A stretch of 64,000 nt of DNA from Asticcacaulis sp. ZE23SCel15 (GCF_030505395.1 NZ_CP130044.1:2403001-2467000), one strand, 5' to 3'; positions 53,183 through 62,029 are shown, counted from the stretch's first letter. A program made the numbers and translations. The notes: generated by a model not told the origin, from the letters alone.

Positions 53183-53263
53183 ACTCCCCCAACGCACTCT
53201 GTTTTCATCTTATGTATGATGTATCATTTGGGGGAGGTGGCGCGCAGCGCCGGAGGGGGGCTT
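53183..53263 (+). repeat. CTCCCC palindromic element A (left end of the DUF559 unit)
   Basis: The stem CTCCCCCAA...TTGGGGGAG encloses a 35-base loop. GGCGC-GCA-GCGCC follows, then GGAGGGGGGCTT. It is 81 bp long and closely matches copies B and C at both ends. The DUF559 reading frame can begin within it. Confidence 0.9.
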
Positions 53264-53659
53264 GTGAAACCGAAATACCAACTGGCCCGAACCTTTCGCA
53301 AGGCCCTGACACCGCCTGAATTGATGCTGTGGGGGCGGTTAAAGCTGAGGCAGCCGGACAGCCCGACATTCCGCAGGCAATATGCCGTCGGCGCCTATGT
53401 CCTTGATTTTTATTGTATCAAGGCGCGGTTAGCCGTTGAGGTCGATGGTGAGGTCCATAATTTGCCCGCGAAGGCGCAAAATGATGAAGTGCGTCTCAAA
53501 TGGTTGCTGACCCAAGGCATTGAGACTTTGCGTATTCCGGCTAAGGATATATTTGAGCGGCCGGATGACGTCGCCGACGGTGTGTGGTTGATGGCGGCTG
53601 AGCGGCTCAAGGCTGGCGTAAGCCCCCCTCTGTCACTGCGTGACATCTCCCCCAAATGA
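53264..53659 (+). CDS. DUF559 (Vsr/PD-(D/E)XK-like) endonuclease-domain protein
   Basis: 131 residues from GTG 53264; an ATG at 53216 would add 16 residues (MMYHLGEVARSAGGGL) encoded by the repeat. The DUF559 pattern is complete: TPPELMLWGRLKLRQ (Glu19), FRRQYAVGAYVLDFYC (Asp48), LAVEVDGEVH (Glu59, Asp61, His65), and ETLRIPAKDIFE. These acidic residues fit a Vsr-like nuclease core. The C-terminal 13 residues (SPPLSLRDISPK region) are encoded by the inverted right-hand repeat. No methyltransferase or restriction partner is near. The function of DUF559 is not established; a role in moving its flanking repeats is my inference from the arrangement. Confidence 0.88.
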   Translation: MKPKYQLARTFRKALTPPELMLWGRLKLRQPDSPTFRRQYAVGAYVLDFYCIKARLAVEVDGEVHNLPAKAQNDEVRLKWLLTQGIETLRIPAKDIFERPDDVADGVWLMAAERLKAGVSPPLSLRDISPK

Positions 53660-53699
53660 AACATTTACATAGAATTGAAACAAAATGCGTTGGGGGAGT
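53620..53699 (-). repeat. CTCCCC palindromic element B (right end of the DUF559 unit)
   Basis: An 80-bp inverted copy of A. Its second stem is GTCAC-GCA-GTGAC where A has GGCGC-GCA-GCGCC, so both sides changed together and pairing is kept. It encodes the end of the DUF559 protein and its stop codon. Confidence 0.9.
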
Positions 53700-53711
53700 A
53701 AAAGAAATTAT

Positions 53712-53791
53712 ACTCCCTCAACGCACTCTCTTAACGACTATACTAAGCGCGTCACTTGGGGGAGGTGGCGCGCAGCGCCGGAGGGGGGCTT
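53712..53791 (+). repeat. CTCCCC palindromic element C, ending at the selO stop codon
   Basis: An 80-bp copy in the same orientation as A, with an identical 3' half (GGTGGCGCGCAGCGCCGGAG and the G run) but a different loop. It ends on the stop codon of selO (53790-53792). With B it forms an inverted pair separated by 12 bp. Confidence 0.9.
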
Positions 53792-55212
53792 AATCCGTCC
53801 CCAACCCTAACGCCTGACGGTAGGTTTCGATCTCATCCAGTTTGGCATGAAACCCTGACCAGTCGTCATCGCGGGCAATGGCCGCCCACAGAGCTTCGAT
53901 ATCGTCAATCAACAGACTGACGGGTTCAGGGGCGGCAAACAGCGGATGTTTCAAACAGTCTGCATCTTTGGGTTCAAAATCGCCTAGCAAAGCCTTGAAA
54001 TTATCAAAGATTTCGCCCGTATAGAACTGACCGCACGGGCCGGACAGGGCGCGGGTTTCGCTGATCAGACCGCCGAACCAGTCGTAATACACCCCTTCAA
54101 ATGATCCGGGGTGCGGATGCAGGGACGCCTGAAGTTTGAAGGTCGCCTCGACCACCGCTTGCTCATTATCAATCGTTGAGGATTTAAGATTCAGCCGGTT
54201 GAGCACCGCCTCACGGGCCGCGGCCTCATACCGCGGGCCGAAGTCATTGAGGCTCTCGATCAAGCGCGCGCCGTCGCAAATCTGGGCCAGACAACGCGCC
54301 AGTTGCGTCAGGTTCCAGAACACCGCATCGACCTGCCGGCCATAGGCATAGAGCCCGCCTTCATCGAAATAGGCGGCGGTGAAATAGGCGTCGTAATAGG
54401 GCAAAAACCGATACGGCCCGTAATCAAAGCTTTCGCCGGTAATGTTCATATTGTCGGTATTGAGCACACCGTGGACAAAGCCCGCCGTCATCCAGCGCGC
54501 CACCAGTTTCGCCGTCCGTGTCACACACAGGTCAAACACGCGCACTACCTGATCTTCGCCCTCAAGAGCGGCGGCCTCCGGGTAATAATTGTCCGCGACG
54601 AACCCGATCAGGCCGCGCATGGTTTCAAGGTCGTTGAGGTAGGTCAGCCGCTCAAACGTGCCAAAGCGGATATGGCTGTGCGACAGCCGCACCAGCACGG
54701 ATGATCGGGTGGGCGAGGGCTCATCGCCGCGAGTTCAGCGCCTCACCAGTCTCTATTAGCGAAAATGACCGTGAGGTCGGCACGCCCAGCGCCTCCAGAT
54801 AGGCGGTCGCCAGCACCTCCCGCACGCCACCTTTGAGCGTCAGTCGTCCGTCACCACCCCGCGACCAGGGCGTGCGGCCTGAGCCCTTGGTGCCGAGGTC
54901 AAGCAAACGCCCCTGATCGTCGCGCATCTGCGCAAACAAAAAGCCGCGCCCGTCGCCAAGGTCAGGATTGTAATGACGAAATTGATGGCCGTGATAGCGA
55001 AGCGCCAAGGGCTCAGGCTGGTTGTAGGGCAGGGGCGTAAAGCGGCCAAAATGGCTGATCCATGCCGCATCATTCAGGCCCTCAAGGCCAACGGTAATCG
55101 CTGCCCGATCATTGCGGTAGCGTAAGGTGGTTTGCGGAAAGTCAGCGGCCTTGACCTTATCAAACAGGTCAAGGCCGCTATGGAGCAGGCGCGGATCAGG
55201 GGCGTAGGTCAT
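53790..55212 (-). pseudogene. selO: Protein adenylyltransferase SelO (UPF0061) gene, frameshifted as sequenced
   Basis: SelO is a pseudokinase-fold enzyme that AMPylates proteins in redox stress. The N-terminal frame ([20 protein letters not shown] to LIETGEAL) ends at 54721, and the rest is open from before 54698 to 53790. Reading GAGTTC at 54731-54736 as GAGTC restores ...[35 protein letters not shown]..., which matches the family. Together they give about 474 residues. Key features are [37 protein letters not shown] and the active site HGVLNTDNMNITGESFDYGP. The break may be a sequencing error. Repeat C touches its stop codon. Confidence 0.85.
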
Positions 55213-55249
55213 GCCCCTGACATGGCGCGCTAAGTCTTAAATTACAAGT

Positions 55250-57811
55250 CTAATACTTGACGCGCAGGGTGATGCCATAGGTCTTGGGCGCGCCCATAAA
55301 GGCGTCATAGGTGTTGGAATCCAAACCGCGATTATAGAAGGTACCGTTTGATTGAAGCGTCGATTGGAAGCCTGTGCCTTGCAGGGGAGCATTGATCACC
55401 ACCTGCTTATAGCTCTCGTCGGTCAGGTTCTGGCCCCAGATTTCGACCATCCAGCGCGAATCCTCAGACCCGATCCCAATCCGGCCATTGAGCAGAGTAA
55501 AGGATTCCTGCATCTTGAACGGGATCAGGTCGGAGCCGGTATTGTAGCTGGAGGTATGCTTGGCCGACAGGTTGGCCAGCCAGCGTAGGCCCGCCACATT
55601 GCGGGTATAGGTCATCGACCCGGATGAGGTCCACTTGGGCGCGAACGACATCTGGGCACCCGGCAGCAGGGACAACTGGGCAAAACTGCCCGGATTGTTC
55701 AGGTCTGCGGCGACAAAGTCGGCATACTTTGTGTCGGCATAGGCGATGCCGCCCTGGAAGCTCAAGCCCCGTATCGGTGTCGACCAGTACACATCGGCGT
55801 CCCAGCCCTTTGAGGTCAGTTCAGGGATGGATTCGACCACAAAGGCCGTGCCTAAGAATGTGTTGAGCTGGAAGTCGTTGAAGGTCTGATCAAAGGCGGT
55901 CAGGTTGAACAGCACTTTTTTGTCGAACAGGGACGTCTTGACCCCCAGTTCGTAGCTATCAACCGTTTCCGCCGGGAAATAGAGCGATGAATTGGGCGTA
56001 AGGCCCGTCAGCGCCCGGTCAAGGTTGAACCCACCGCCTTTGTACCCGCGCGCATAGGACGCGTAGGTCATGATGTTGTCGTTCCAGCGGTAGGCGCCCT
56101 TAAAGGTGCCTGACCATTCTTTTTCTTCCTGTTCGTCGGCGACCTGACGGTTATTAAATGCCGGATTGGCCCAGAAGGCGCACAGGCCACCTAAGACCGT
56201 CGGGCGTGAGCCGGCGGGTATCAGCGCCCAGATGCCGGTCGGTGTGCCGCCGCCTAAGCCAGAGCGGGCAATGGCCGCGCCACAGGTCGCGCCTAAATCT
56301 GAGTTGGTGTAAACGCCTGTCATCTCTTTGGTTTCAGCCGTGTAGCGCAGGCCCAGAGTCAACTCAAGCGCATCGGTTACCTGATAGCTATTGTTGGTGA
56401 ACAGGGCGAACGACCTGGCGCTTTGGGTATAGTGATCGAGCGCGCCTTGTCCGGCGACAAAATTGGTTCCGGCGGCGCGGCCTGTCAGGAGGGGCAGGAC
56501 GTTTGACGGGGTTGTGCCCGGAATTTGCTGGGATAACAAAGCGCTGATGTAGGCGGCGTACTTGGTGCCGTAAACATACGAATCCATCCGGTCGAGGTCT
56601 TCTTCGGCGTAAAAGGCGCCGATCAGCCAGTTGAGTTTAGCGGTCGATCCGGCCAGACGCAGTTCCTGCGAGAAGGTTTTGAACTCAGCGGAGAAATCAC
56701 CGTTGTCGCGGCGGTAGAGAATATCCGCGCCGGTATAGTCGATGTCCTGACCGTTGACGTTTTTCCAGTTACGGATGCCGGTGACCGACGTCAGGGTCGA
56801 ATCCAGAAAGGCTAGTTTTAGATTGGTCTCAATCGAGATGCCCTTGTCATCAATGAACTGACGGGTATCGCGGTTGGCATAGGCGGTCATGTCTTCGGGG
56901 CTGGCGGTCAGGTCGATGCCCTGCCCCCCGGCGGTCAGGGCGTTGATAAGCGCACCAGTCGGGCCGGTACGGGTCTGCACCGTCACGCAGCAGCGTTCCT
57001 CACGGCTGGACCAATCACCGATGACGCGGATGCTCAGGTCTTCGTTCGGCAGGAACAGCAACTGCCCGCGCACGGTCTGAAAATCCTGGGTGGCGTCTTC
57101 GGTTGTGGTGCGTGGCCCGTCGCCGGTGACGACATCGTAATAGCCGCCGCGTTCGCGCTTGGCGACATAGAGACGGCCCAAAACTTCCTCGCCCGCAATC
57201 GGGCCGGTGACAGCGGCGGAAAAGCCGCGCGCGTCATAATTGCCAACCGTGGCTTCGGCTTCGGCGCCGAAGACGTTAGAGGGCTTTTTGGAGATGATGT
57301 TGATCACACCGGCCGAGGTGTTTTTACCGAACAGGGTGCCTTGCGGGCCTTTCAGGACTTCGATGCGTTCCAGTTCGCCGAGGTCCCCAAAGCCGACGCC
57401 GTTGCGGGGGCGGTAAACGCCGTCAATGACCACGCCGACAGACAATTCCATACCGGGATTGTCACCGACCGTGCCGACGCCGCGGATACGGGCGGTGGTC
57501 AGGCTCTCATTCTGGGTCGAGGTCACGGTCAGACCGGGGGTCAAGACCTGCATGTCCTTGATGTCGCGCACACCGGCATCCTGCAGTAGCTTGGCCGACA
57601 GGGTCGTGACCACGATCGGCACATCCTGCAGCGATTGCTCACGCTTTTGGGCGGTGACGACGATCTCTAAGATTTCCTCCGGCTCATCTGCGGGCGGGGC
57701 GTCGTTTTGCGCCAGAGCCGGCAGGGCCGTCCCCAGCAGGGCCAGCGAAGTGCCGGTCAGTAAGACTTTGTTAAAAAATTTGCCGCCGCGATAAGATGTC
57801 ATGGTACGCAT
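55250..57811 (-). CDS. TonB-dependent outer-membrane receptor
   Basis: 853 residues. After the signal peptide (ending near ALPALAQN), the TonB-box region EEILEIVVTAQKREQSLQDVPI leads into the plug domain (about 50-165, with GPQGTLFGKNTSAGVINIIS). The 22-strand barrel fills the rest and ends YGITLRVKY. VTAQKREQSLQDVP is typical of the large Caulobacterales and sphingomonad receptor group often used for carbohydrates or other organic substrates; the ligand is not determinable. ATG 57811 has AAGGGA 7 bp upstream. A long inverted repeat lies in its leader, and no transporter or regulator gene is adjacent. Confidence 0.93.
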   Translation of the reverse strand: MRTMTSYRGGKFFNKVLLTGTSLALLGTALPALAQNDAPPADEPEEILEIVVTAQKREQSLQDVPIVVTTLSAKLLQDAGVRDIKDMQVLTPGLTVTSTQNESLTTARIRGVGTVGDNPGMELSVGVVIDGVYRPRNGVGFGDLGELERIEVLKGPQGTLFGKNTSAGVINIISKKPSNVFGAEAEATVGNYDARGFSAAVTGPIAGEEVLGRLYVAKRERGGYYDVVTGDGPRTTTEDATQDFQTVRGQLLFLPNEDLSIRVIGDWSSREERCCVTVQTRTGPTGALINALTAGGQGIDLTASPEDMTAYANRDTRQFIDDKGISIETNLKLAFLDSTLTSVTGIRNWKNVNGQDIDYTGADILYRRDNGDFSAEFKTFSQELRLAGSTAKLNWLIGAFYAEEDLDRMDSYVYGTKYAAYISALLSQQIPGTTPSNVLPLLTGRAAGTNFVAGQGALDHYTQSARSFALFTNNSYQVTDALELTLGLRYTAETKEMTGVYTNSDLGATCGAAIARSGLGGGTPTGIWALIPAGSRPTVLGGLCAFWANPAFNNRQVADEQEEKEWSGTFKGAYRWNDNIMTYASYARGYKGGGFNLDRALTGLTPNSSLYFPAETVDSYELGVKTSLFDKKVLFNLTAFDQTFNDFQLNTFLGTAFVVESIPELTSKGWDADVYWSTPIRGLSFQGGIAYADTKYADFVAADLNNPGSFAQLSLLPGAQMSFAPKWTSSGSMTYTRNVAGLRWLANLSAKHTSSYNTGSDLIPFKMQESFTLLNGRIGIGSEDSRWMVEIWGQNLTDESYKQVVINAPLQGTGFQSTLQSNGTFYNRGLDSNTYDAFMGAPKTYGITLRVKY

Positions 57812-58242
57812 GCCGTTTCCCTTGGGTAAATCGGGGTTCGATTTTCAAATATTCGCGGTGCGAGCATTTGAAAATCATTCTCCGTGTTTCCTGTAACCTG
57901 TAAGACTTTTGTTGTGCGGTATACGGGCACTTAGAAATTCAAGTAACCCTATACAATTATCAAAAATGTATGACACAAGGCTTAAGAAACACAACGGGCA
58001 AATAATGCGGCGATGCACAATGAAACATCACCTGACCTAAAGGAAACAGGGGGTTGATATAACTGTGTTTTGTATGGGGTTGGCTGAAAATTCCAGACAA
58101 ATCAAAGTTTACGGCAGCGTAAGCTTTTTGCGGTTTTAAGGGCCGTTTATGTGAGCAGTTGCACAGGTCGCGAATACTTGAATACCGAAGTTATTCCGAT
58201 TTTGTGAAATCTGTGATGTTTATGTCGGTTTGTGACACCGGA
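57812..58242 (-). other. 431-bp gene-free region upstream of the TonB receptor
   Basis: Apart from the inverted repeat at 57840-57876, I see A+T-rich sequence with no supported open frame. It should hold the promoter of the receptor gene and the 3' flank of the histidine kinase gene, whose stop is at 58243. Confidence 0.45.
57840..57876 (-). promoter_or_regulatory. Long inverted repeat in the TonB receptor leader
   Basis: GATTTTCAAAT and ATTTGAAAATC are perfect 11-bp arms around a 15-bp centre that holds CGC-ggt-GCG. It lies 29 bp before the start codon, so it is either an operator or an RNA hairpin affecting translation. Confidence 0.5.
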
Positions 58243-60036
58243 TCAGGCCGACAGGGCGCGGTTCAGGTCGGCTTCGCTTTGCGGCAGTATCAGCGGTTTT
58301 ACGCCCATGTCACGCAAAGTATCAGCGTGATCGCCTTGCGGCAAAAGTGCCAGTATCTGTATGGCCGCCTCTGACTGACTGGTGCGCAGACGATATAAAA
58401 AGGCCTCAAGCGTTTCGCGGCCATCGGCGTCGGCGACTTCGTTCAACGGGCCGGTGGCGATCAGGCAGGCGTCCAGTTCGGCCTTACCCGCCAGACTGAG
58501 CGCGCGCTCGCGGGTGGTGGAGGTCAGGCATTTATGGCCCAGCCGCTCAAGGCTGTCGCGCAACTGAGCCGATCTTAAGCTGTCATTGGACAAAAGCAGA
58601 ACCCGCAGGCCGCTGCGCATCTCTGCAGCCACAGCAGGCGGTGCCGTGTCAGGTTTTACGGGGCGACGAGCCTCACGATCAAAGACCAGTTCGACCCAGA
58701 ACTTGGACCCAAGGCCGACCGTGCTGTCGGCGCCGATACGACCGCCCATCATGGCAATCAGCCGCTTTGACAAGCTTAAGCCCAGTCCGGCACCGGAATG
58801 ACCGGCGGCGGTGCGGGCAATGCGGGTGTGGGCTTTGAAGGCCTGATCCAGTTCGTCAGTATCAAGACCGGGGCCGGTATCAAGGACGTCGACCCGCAGC
58901 ACATCTTCCGTCGTCATGGACACCTTCAACTCCACCCGCCCGCGCGCCGTATAGGCAATGGCGTTGGAGACAAGGTGGGACAGGATCTGGGTAACCCGCG
59001 CCCCATCGGCCATGACCGCGCCCTTATGCGGTATGGCCTCAAGATTCAGCGCCAGTTCGAGGCCTTTGGCGGTGGCCTGAGCGCTGAAATCCTCAATGAC
59101 CCGCACGCAGATGGCGTCGATATCGAGCGCTTCGGGGGTGATCTGCATCAGCCCTTGCTCCGCCGTGTCATTATCGAGGGTGGTCACCAGCATGTTTTCC
59201 AGATGCTGGGCCTCGTTTAGCGCCGAATAGATGTGCTGGCGAATGGCCGGGGCGCGGCTGGCCTGTGTAAGGCCGGTGTGCAGGCTGGCGCTTAGCCCTT
59301 TTAAACCGGTGCGCAGTTCATCCGACAAGGTGTGCATCAGGGCGATCTTGCTGGCGCTTAAGCTCTCAGAGGTATCGACGGCGGCGTTGCGTTCTCTGGC
59401 TAGGCGCAACTGATCGTGGGCCAGTTGGTAATGCTCCCGCAAATGGCGATTGAGAATGAACCCCAGCGCCAGAGCCAGCGCCATGCCGCCTATGGCCAGA
59501 TTGCTCAGGTCCTGACCGCCCGGCACGGATTTGAGCGCAATCACAGGGCCCGCGGCCGCCAGCGGCCCAAGGGTCAGCAGGAACCGCAGCACCGGCGTGC
59601 AAAAGAAGATGATACCGACGGCAGCCCCCGCACAGATCAGCAGAAAAATATGGGCATTGTGGCCAGACAGGGCCGCCACATAGCTGAGGATCATCAGGCC
59701 TGCGACCCATAAGGCGCCGCTGGCACCCTGATAGATCATGCGGCGCGCCAGAAAGGCTTTCGGCGGCACCTGATCTTCGGGTGTTAGCAGGGCGCGGGAC
59801 TTGGCGCGCAGATAATGGAAAAACCCCCAGTTGACGGCAAACAGGGTCAGGCTCAGCACGATAAAGGCCGGGGGCATGAAATAGGACGCCGCCCACAGAT
59901 ACGGCGGCAAACCCACACCAAAGAACCCCAACGCATAGGGCAGCATACGCGCCTGTGCCCGCAGGCCGTAATCGAGGATAACGGCCTCATCGACGGCGGG
60001 AAACTGAGTCGTCAAAGGCTGATCGTGGGGTGACAT
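58243..60036 (-). CDS. Membrane hybrid histidine kinase lacking both phosphorylation residues
   Basis: 597 residues. About six membrane segments (33-195) precede a HisKA-like region with LSDELRTGLKG, where Asp239 stands in place of the phosphoacceptor His of SHELRTPL and Gly replaces Pro. The ATPase domain looks sound: Asn358 (SNAIAYT), DTGPGLD (386-392) and GAGLGLSL (415-422). The C-terminal receiver-like domain (about 477-597) keeps Asp485 and Lys580 (VKPLILP) but has Ala527 (DACLIATG) where the phosphoacceptor Asp should be. It may act as a sensor scaffold or regulate another kinase. It is divergent from the DUF2336 gene, and an Hpt gene lies nearby. Confidence 0.85.
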   Translation of the reverse strand: MSPHDQPLTTQFPAVDEAVILDYGLRAQARMLPYALGFFGVGLPPYLWAASYFMPPAFIVLSLTLFAVNWGFFHYLRAKSRALLTPEDQVPPKAFLARRMIYQGASGALWVAGLMILSYVAALSGHNAHIFLLICAGAAVGIIFFCTPVLRFLLTLGPLAAAGPVIALKSVPGGQDLSNLAIGGMALALALGFILNRHLREHYQLAHDQLRLARERNAAVDTSESLSASKIALMHTLSDELRTGLKGLSASLHTGLTQASRAPAIRQHIYSALNEAQHLENMLVTTLDNDTAEQGLMQITPEALDIDAICVRVIEDFSAQATAKGLELALNLEAIPHKGAVMADGARVTQILSHLVSNAIAYTARGRVELKVSMTTEDVLRVDVLDTGPGLDTDELDQAFKAHTRIARTAAGHSGAGLGLSLSKRLIAMMGGRIGADSTVGLGSKFWVELVFDREARRPVKPDTAPPAVAAEMRSGLRVLLLSNDSLRSAQLRDSLERLGHKCLTSTTRERALSLAGKAELDACLIATGPLNEVADADGRETLEAFLYRLRTSQSEAAIQILALLPQGDHADTLRDMGVKPLILPQSEADLNRALSA

Positions 60037-60263
60037 AACGGCTCCGTACTGGGCGCAAAGCTTAGCTCAAACATCTTGCTGTCCCGTTACCGGCTGCGAA
60101 AATTATGCACTATATATTCTTAAGGTTGTATTTTTGGGTCATTCTCAAGATAATGTGATCGATTTTTAGCGCTTTAAGCGAACTTATGACCAAAAAGTAA
60201 AGCTTCGTTAGGGATAAGACGCGACACTCAGGGCTCATATCCGTGCTCTCAGGATTTCGACCC

Positions 60264-61439
60264 ATGATGACCTCAAAACTGGTTTTGTCCGACGAAGACC
60301 TTAAGCGTCTGGTGAAAAGTGATAATGCCGACGACCGCGCCGTGGCGGCCCATAAGATCTGCCGGGTAATGGAGCGTCAGGTGGTCAGTGAGGCTGAACG
60401 CGAAGCCGCTCATGAAATCATCCGGCTGATGGCCCATGATGCCGCCGAACTGGTCCGGCGCGCTCTGTCTGTGACCATGCGCACCTCCGAGTTGCTGCCG
60501 CACGACGTGGCCATGAAGCTGGCTCAGGACGTGGTGTCGGTGGCCGTGCCGGTTTTGCATTATTCGCCGGTCTTCAGCGACGACGATCTGCGCGCGGTCA
60601 TCGAAGCCGGTAATCCGGCACGTCAGATTGCGATTGCCAAACGTGACACCTTATCCGAAGTCGTCACCGGTGCCTTAGCGACCCACGGCGTCGAAGAGGC
60701 GGTGGTGATTGCCTGCGCCAACGACAATGCCCGCTTTGATGAGGGCGGTTTTGGGCAGGTGATGGACCGTTTTGGTGAGTTTGAGATCATGCAATCGGTG
60801 CTGGTTCACCGTCAGGCCCTGCCGGTGACGGTCACGGAAAAGCTGGTGCATCTGGTTAGCGGCGCCTTGCGCGAACAACTGGTGGCCCGCCATGCGGTGA
60901 CACCGGAGACGGCGGCGCGCATCTCCGAGGCGGTGCAGGAGCGCGCGACCCTCGACATGGCCGGCCGCAGCCCTAATGCCCATGATCCCAAGACGCTGGC
61001 GCGCCATCTGGTCGATTTCGGCCGCATGACGCCATCGCTCATGCTCAGGGCACTTGTACGCGGGCAGATGACCTTCTTTGAATATGCTCTGGCGGAGCTA
61101 TCCGGTGTGCCGCATGAGCGCACCTGGCTGATGATCCATGATGCCGGGTCGCTGGGCTTACGGGCTATATATGACCGGGCCGGCTTACCCGGTGGCATGT
61201 TCGCAACCTTTAAGGCGGCGGTCGAGACCTATCACGACCTTAAGGCCGAGCAGGGACATCTCGACCCCATCCGCTTGCAGGAACGCCTGATTGAGCGCTT
61301 CCTGACCCAGACCCCAACGGCGTCGCGCGAAGATATCGCCTATCTGATGGAGCGTCTGGATTTTGACCACAAAGGCCATTCATGGGCCAACCTGCCCAAG
61401 GGTGAGGCAGAGGCGAAGTCAGAATTTGAAGCGGCTTAA
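60264..61439 (+). CDS. DUF2336 protein
   Basis: 391 residues from ATG 60264, preceded by AGGA; a GTG at 60243 would add 7. The protein is helical throughout, resembling repeated helical pairs (AVAAHKICRVMER; AELVRRALSVTMRTSELLPHDVAMKLAQD), with the DUF2336 pattern around PVLHYSPVFSDDDLRAVI and ARQIAIAKRDTLSEVVTGAL. The family is common in alphaproteobacteria and has no established function. It sits between a degenerate kinase and an Hpt protein, which suggests a signalling role but does not prove it. A strong terminator follows. Confidence 0.88.
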   Translation: MMTSKLVLSDEDLKRLVKSDNADDRAVAAHKICRVMERQVVSEAEREAAHEIIRLMAHDAAELVRRALSVTMRTSELLPHDVAMKLAQDVVSVAVPVLHYSPVFSDDDLRAVIEAGNPARQIAIAKRDTLSEVVTGALATHGVEEAVVIACANDNARFDEGGFGQVMDRFGEFEIMQSVLVHRQALPVTVTEKLVHLVSGALREQLVARHAVTPETAARISEAVQERATLDMAGRSPNAHDPKTLARHLVDFGRMTPSLMLRALVRGQMTFFEYALAELSGVPHERTWLMIHDAGSLGLRAIYDRAGLPGGMFATFKAAVETYHDLKAEQGHLDPIRLQERLIERFLTQTPTASREDIAYLMERLDFDHKGHSWANLPKGEAEAKSEFEAA

Positions 61440-61465
61440 TCACCCCATTTACCAACAATAAAAAA

Positions 61466-61496
61466 GCCGCCGGAAATCACTCCGGCGGCTTTTTTT
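61466..61496 (+). terminator. Rho-independent terminator after the DUF2336 gene
   Basis: GCCGCCGGA-aatcac-TCCGGCGGC is followed by seven T. An A run on the 5' side lets it also work for the convergent Hpt gene. Confidence 0.92.
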
Positions 61497-61534
61497 ATGG
61501 TTGGCGGTTGACGCCTATTCTTTATGGCCGCCAC

Positions 61535-62029
61535 CTATTCTTTGTGACCAATGGCGTTGAGGTGTTCTTTGACGCGGGCCTCCAGCGTGTCGGCCAGAAT
61601 CTTGCCGACCGGGTGGGTGTCTTCCTTGATGCTGTCACGCACGGCGGCGCGGATGGCGTCAAGGTGAGCGTCGATCAGGACGCGCGGCGCTTGCAGGCGG
61701 ATGGCTTCGTCATCCATCATCTTACACAGCGATCCGGCGATGCGGGTCACCAGCGGATAGCCGTAGGTCGTCCCAAGCCCTTTCAGGTCGTGGCAGTGGA
61801 AATAGAGTTTATCGGCATTGGCAGGCGTGAAGCCGCTGGCCTTGATCTCGGCCTGAGCGGCTTCGATTTTCTTGACTTCGTCCAGCAGCCATTCCCCGAA
61901 ATTGGACGACAGGTCAGCAATAGCGGCTTCGGCCTTGGCGATAGCGGCCTGATCAAGGGCGCCCATCTTGCCGCCGACCTTGGCGCGTAAGGTGTTGGGA
62001 ACCTGAATGATTTGAGCTTTTTCCGACAT
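61535..62029 (-). CDS. Hpt-domain phosphotransfer protein
   Basis: 164 residues, all helical. The Hpt signature HxxKG is His80-Asp-Leu-Lys83-Gly84 in LYFHCHDLKGLGTTYGYP, so His80 should carry phosphate between receivers. The N-terminal 35 residues (QVPNTLRAKVGGKMGALDQA) and a C-terminal helix extend the core. It is convergent with the DUF2336 gene and lies 1.5 kb from the degenerate hybrid kinase. A pathway with the CheY-like regulators of this window is possible but not shown. Repeats lie upstream of its start. Confidence 0.88.
   Translation of the reverse strand: MSEKAQIIQVPNTLRAKVGGKMGALDQAAIAKAEAAIADLSSNFGEWLLDEVKKIEAAQAEIKASGFTPANADKLYFHCHDLKGLGTTYGYPLVTRIAGSLCKMMDDEAIRLQAPRVLIDAHLDAIRAAVRDSIKEDTHPVGKILADTLEARVKEHLNAIGHKE

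Larger units (their letters stand above)
53178..53704 (+). mobile_element. 527-bp element: DUF559 gene between inverted palindromic repeats
   Basis: The unit is bounded by perfect 19-bp terminal inverted repeats, CTTTTACTCCCCCAACGCA at 53178-53196 and its complement at 53686-53704. Each end is a full copy (about 80 bp) of the CTCCCC palindromic family, and the only gene inside is the DUF559 gene. No target-site duplication is evident. Other doublets of the family have short spacers (16-64 bp) in the same place, so they could be deletion derivatives. That it moves is inferred. Confidence 0.6.
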
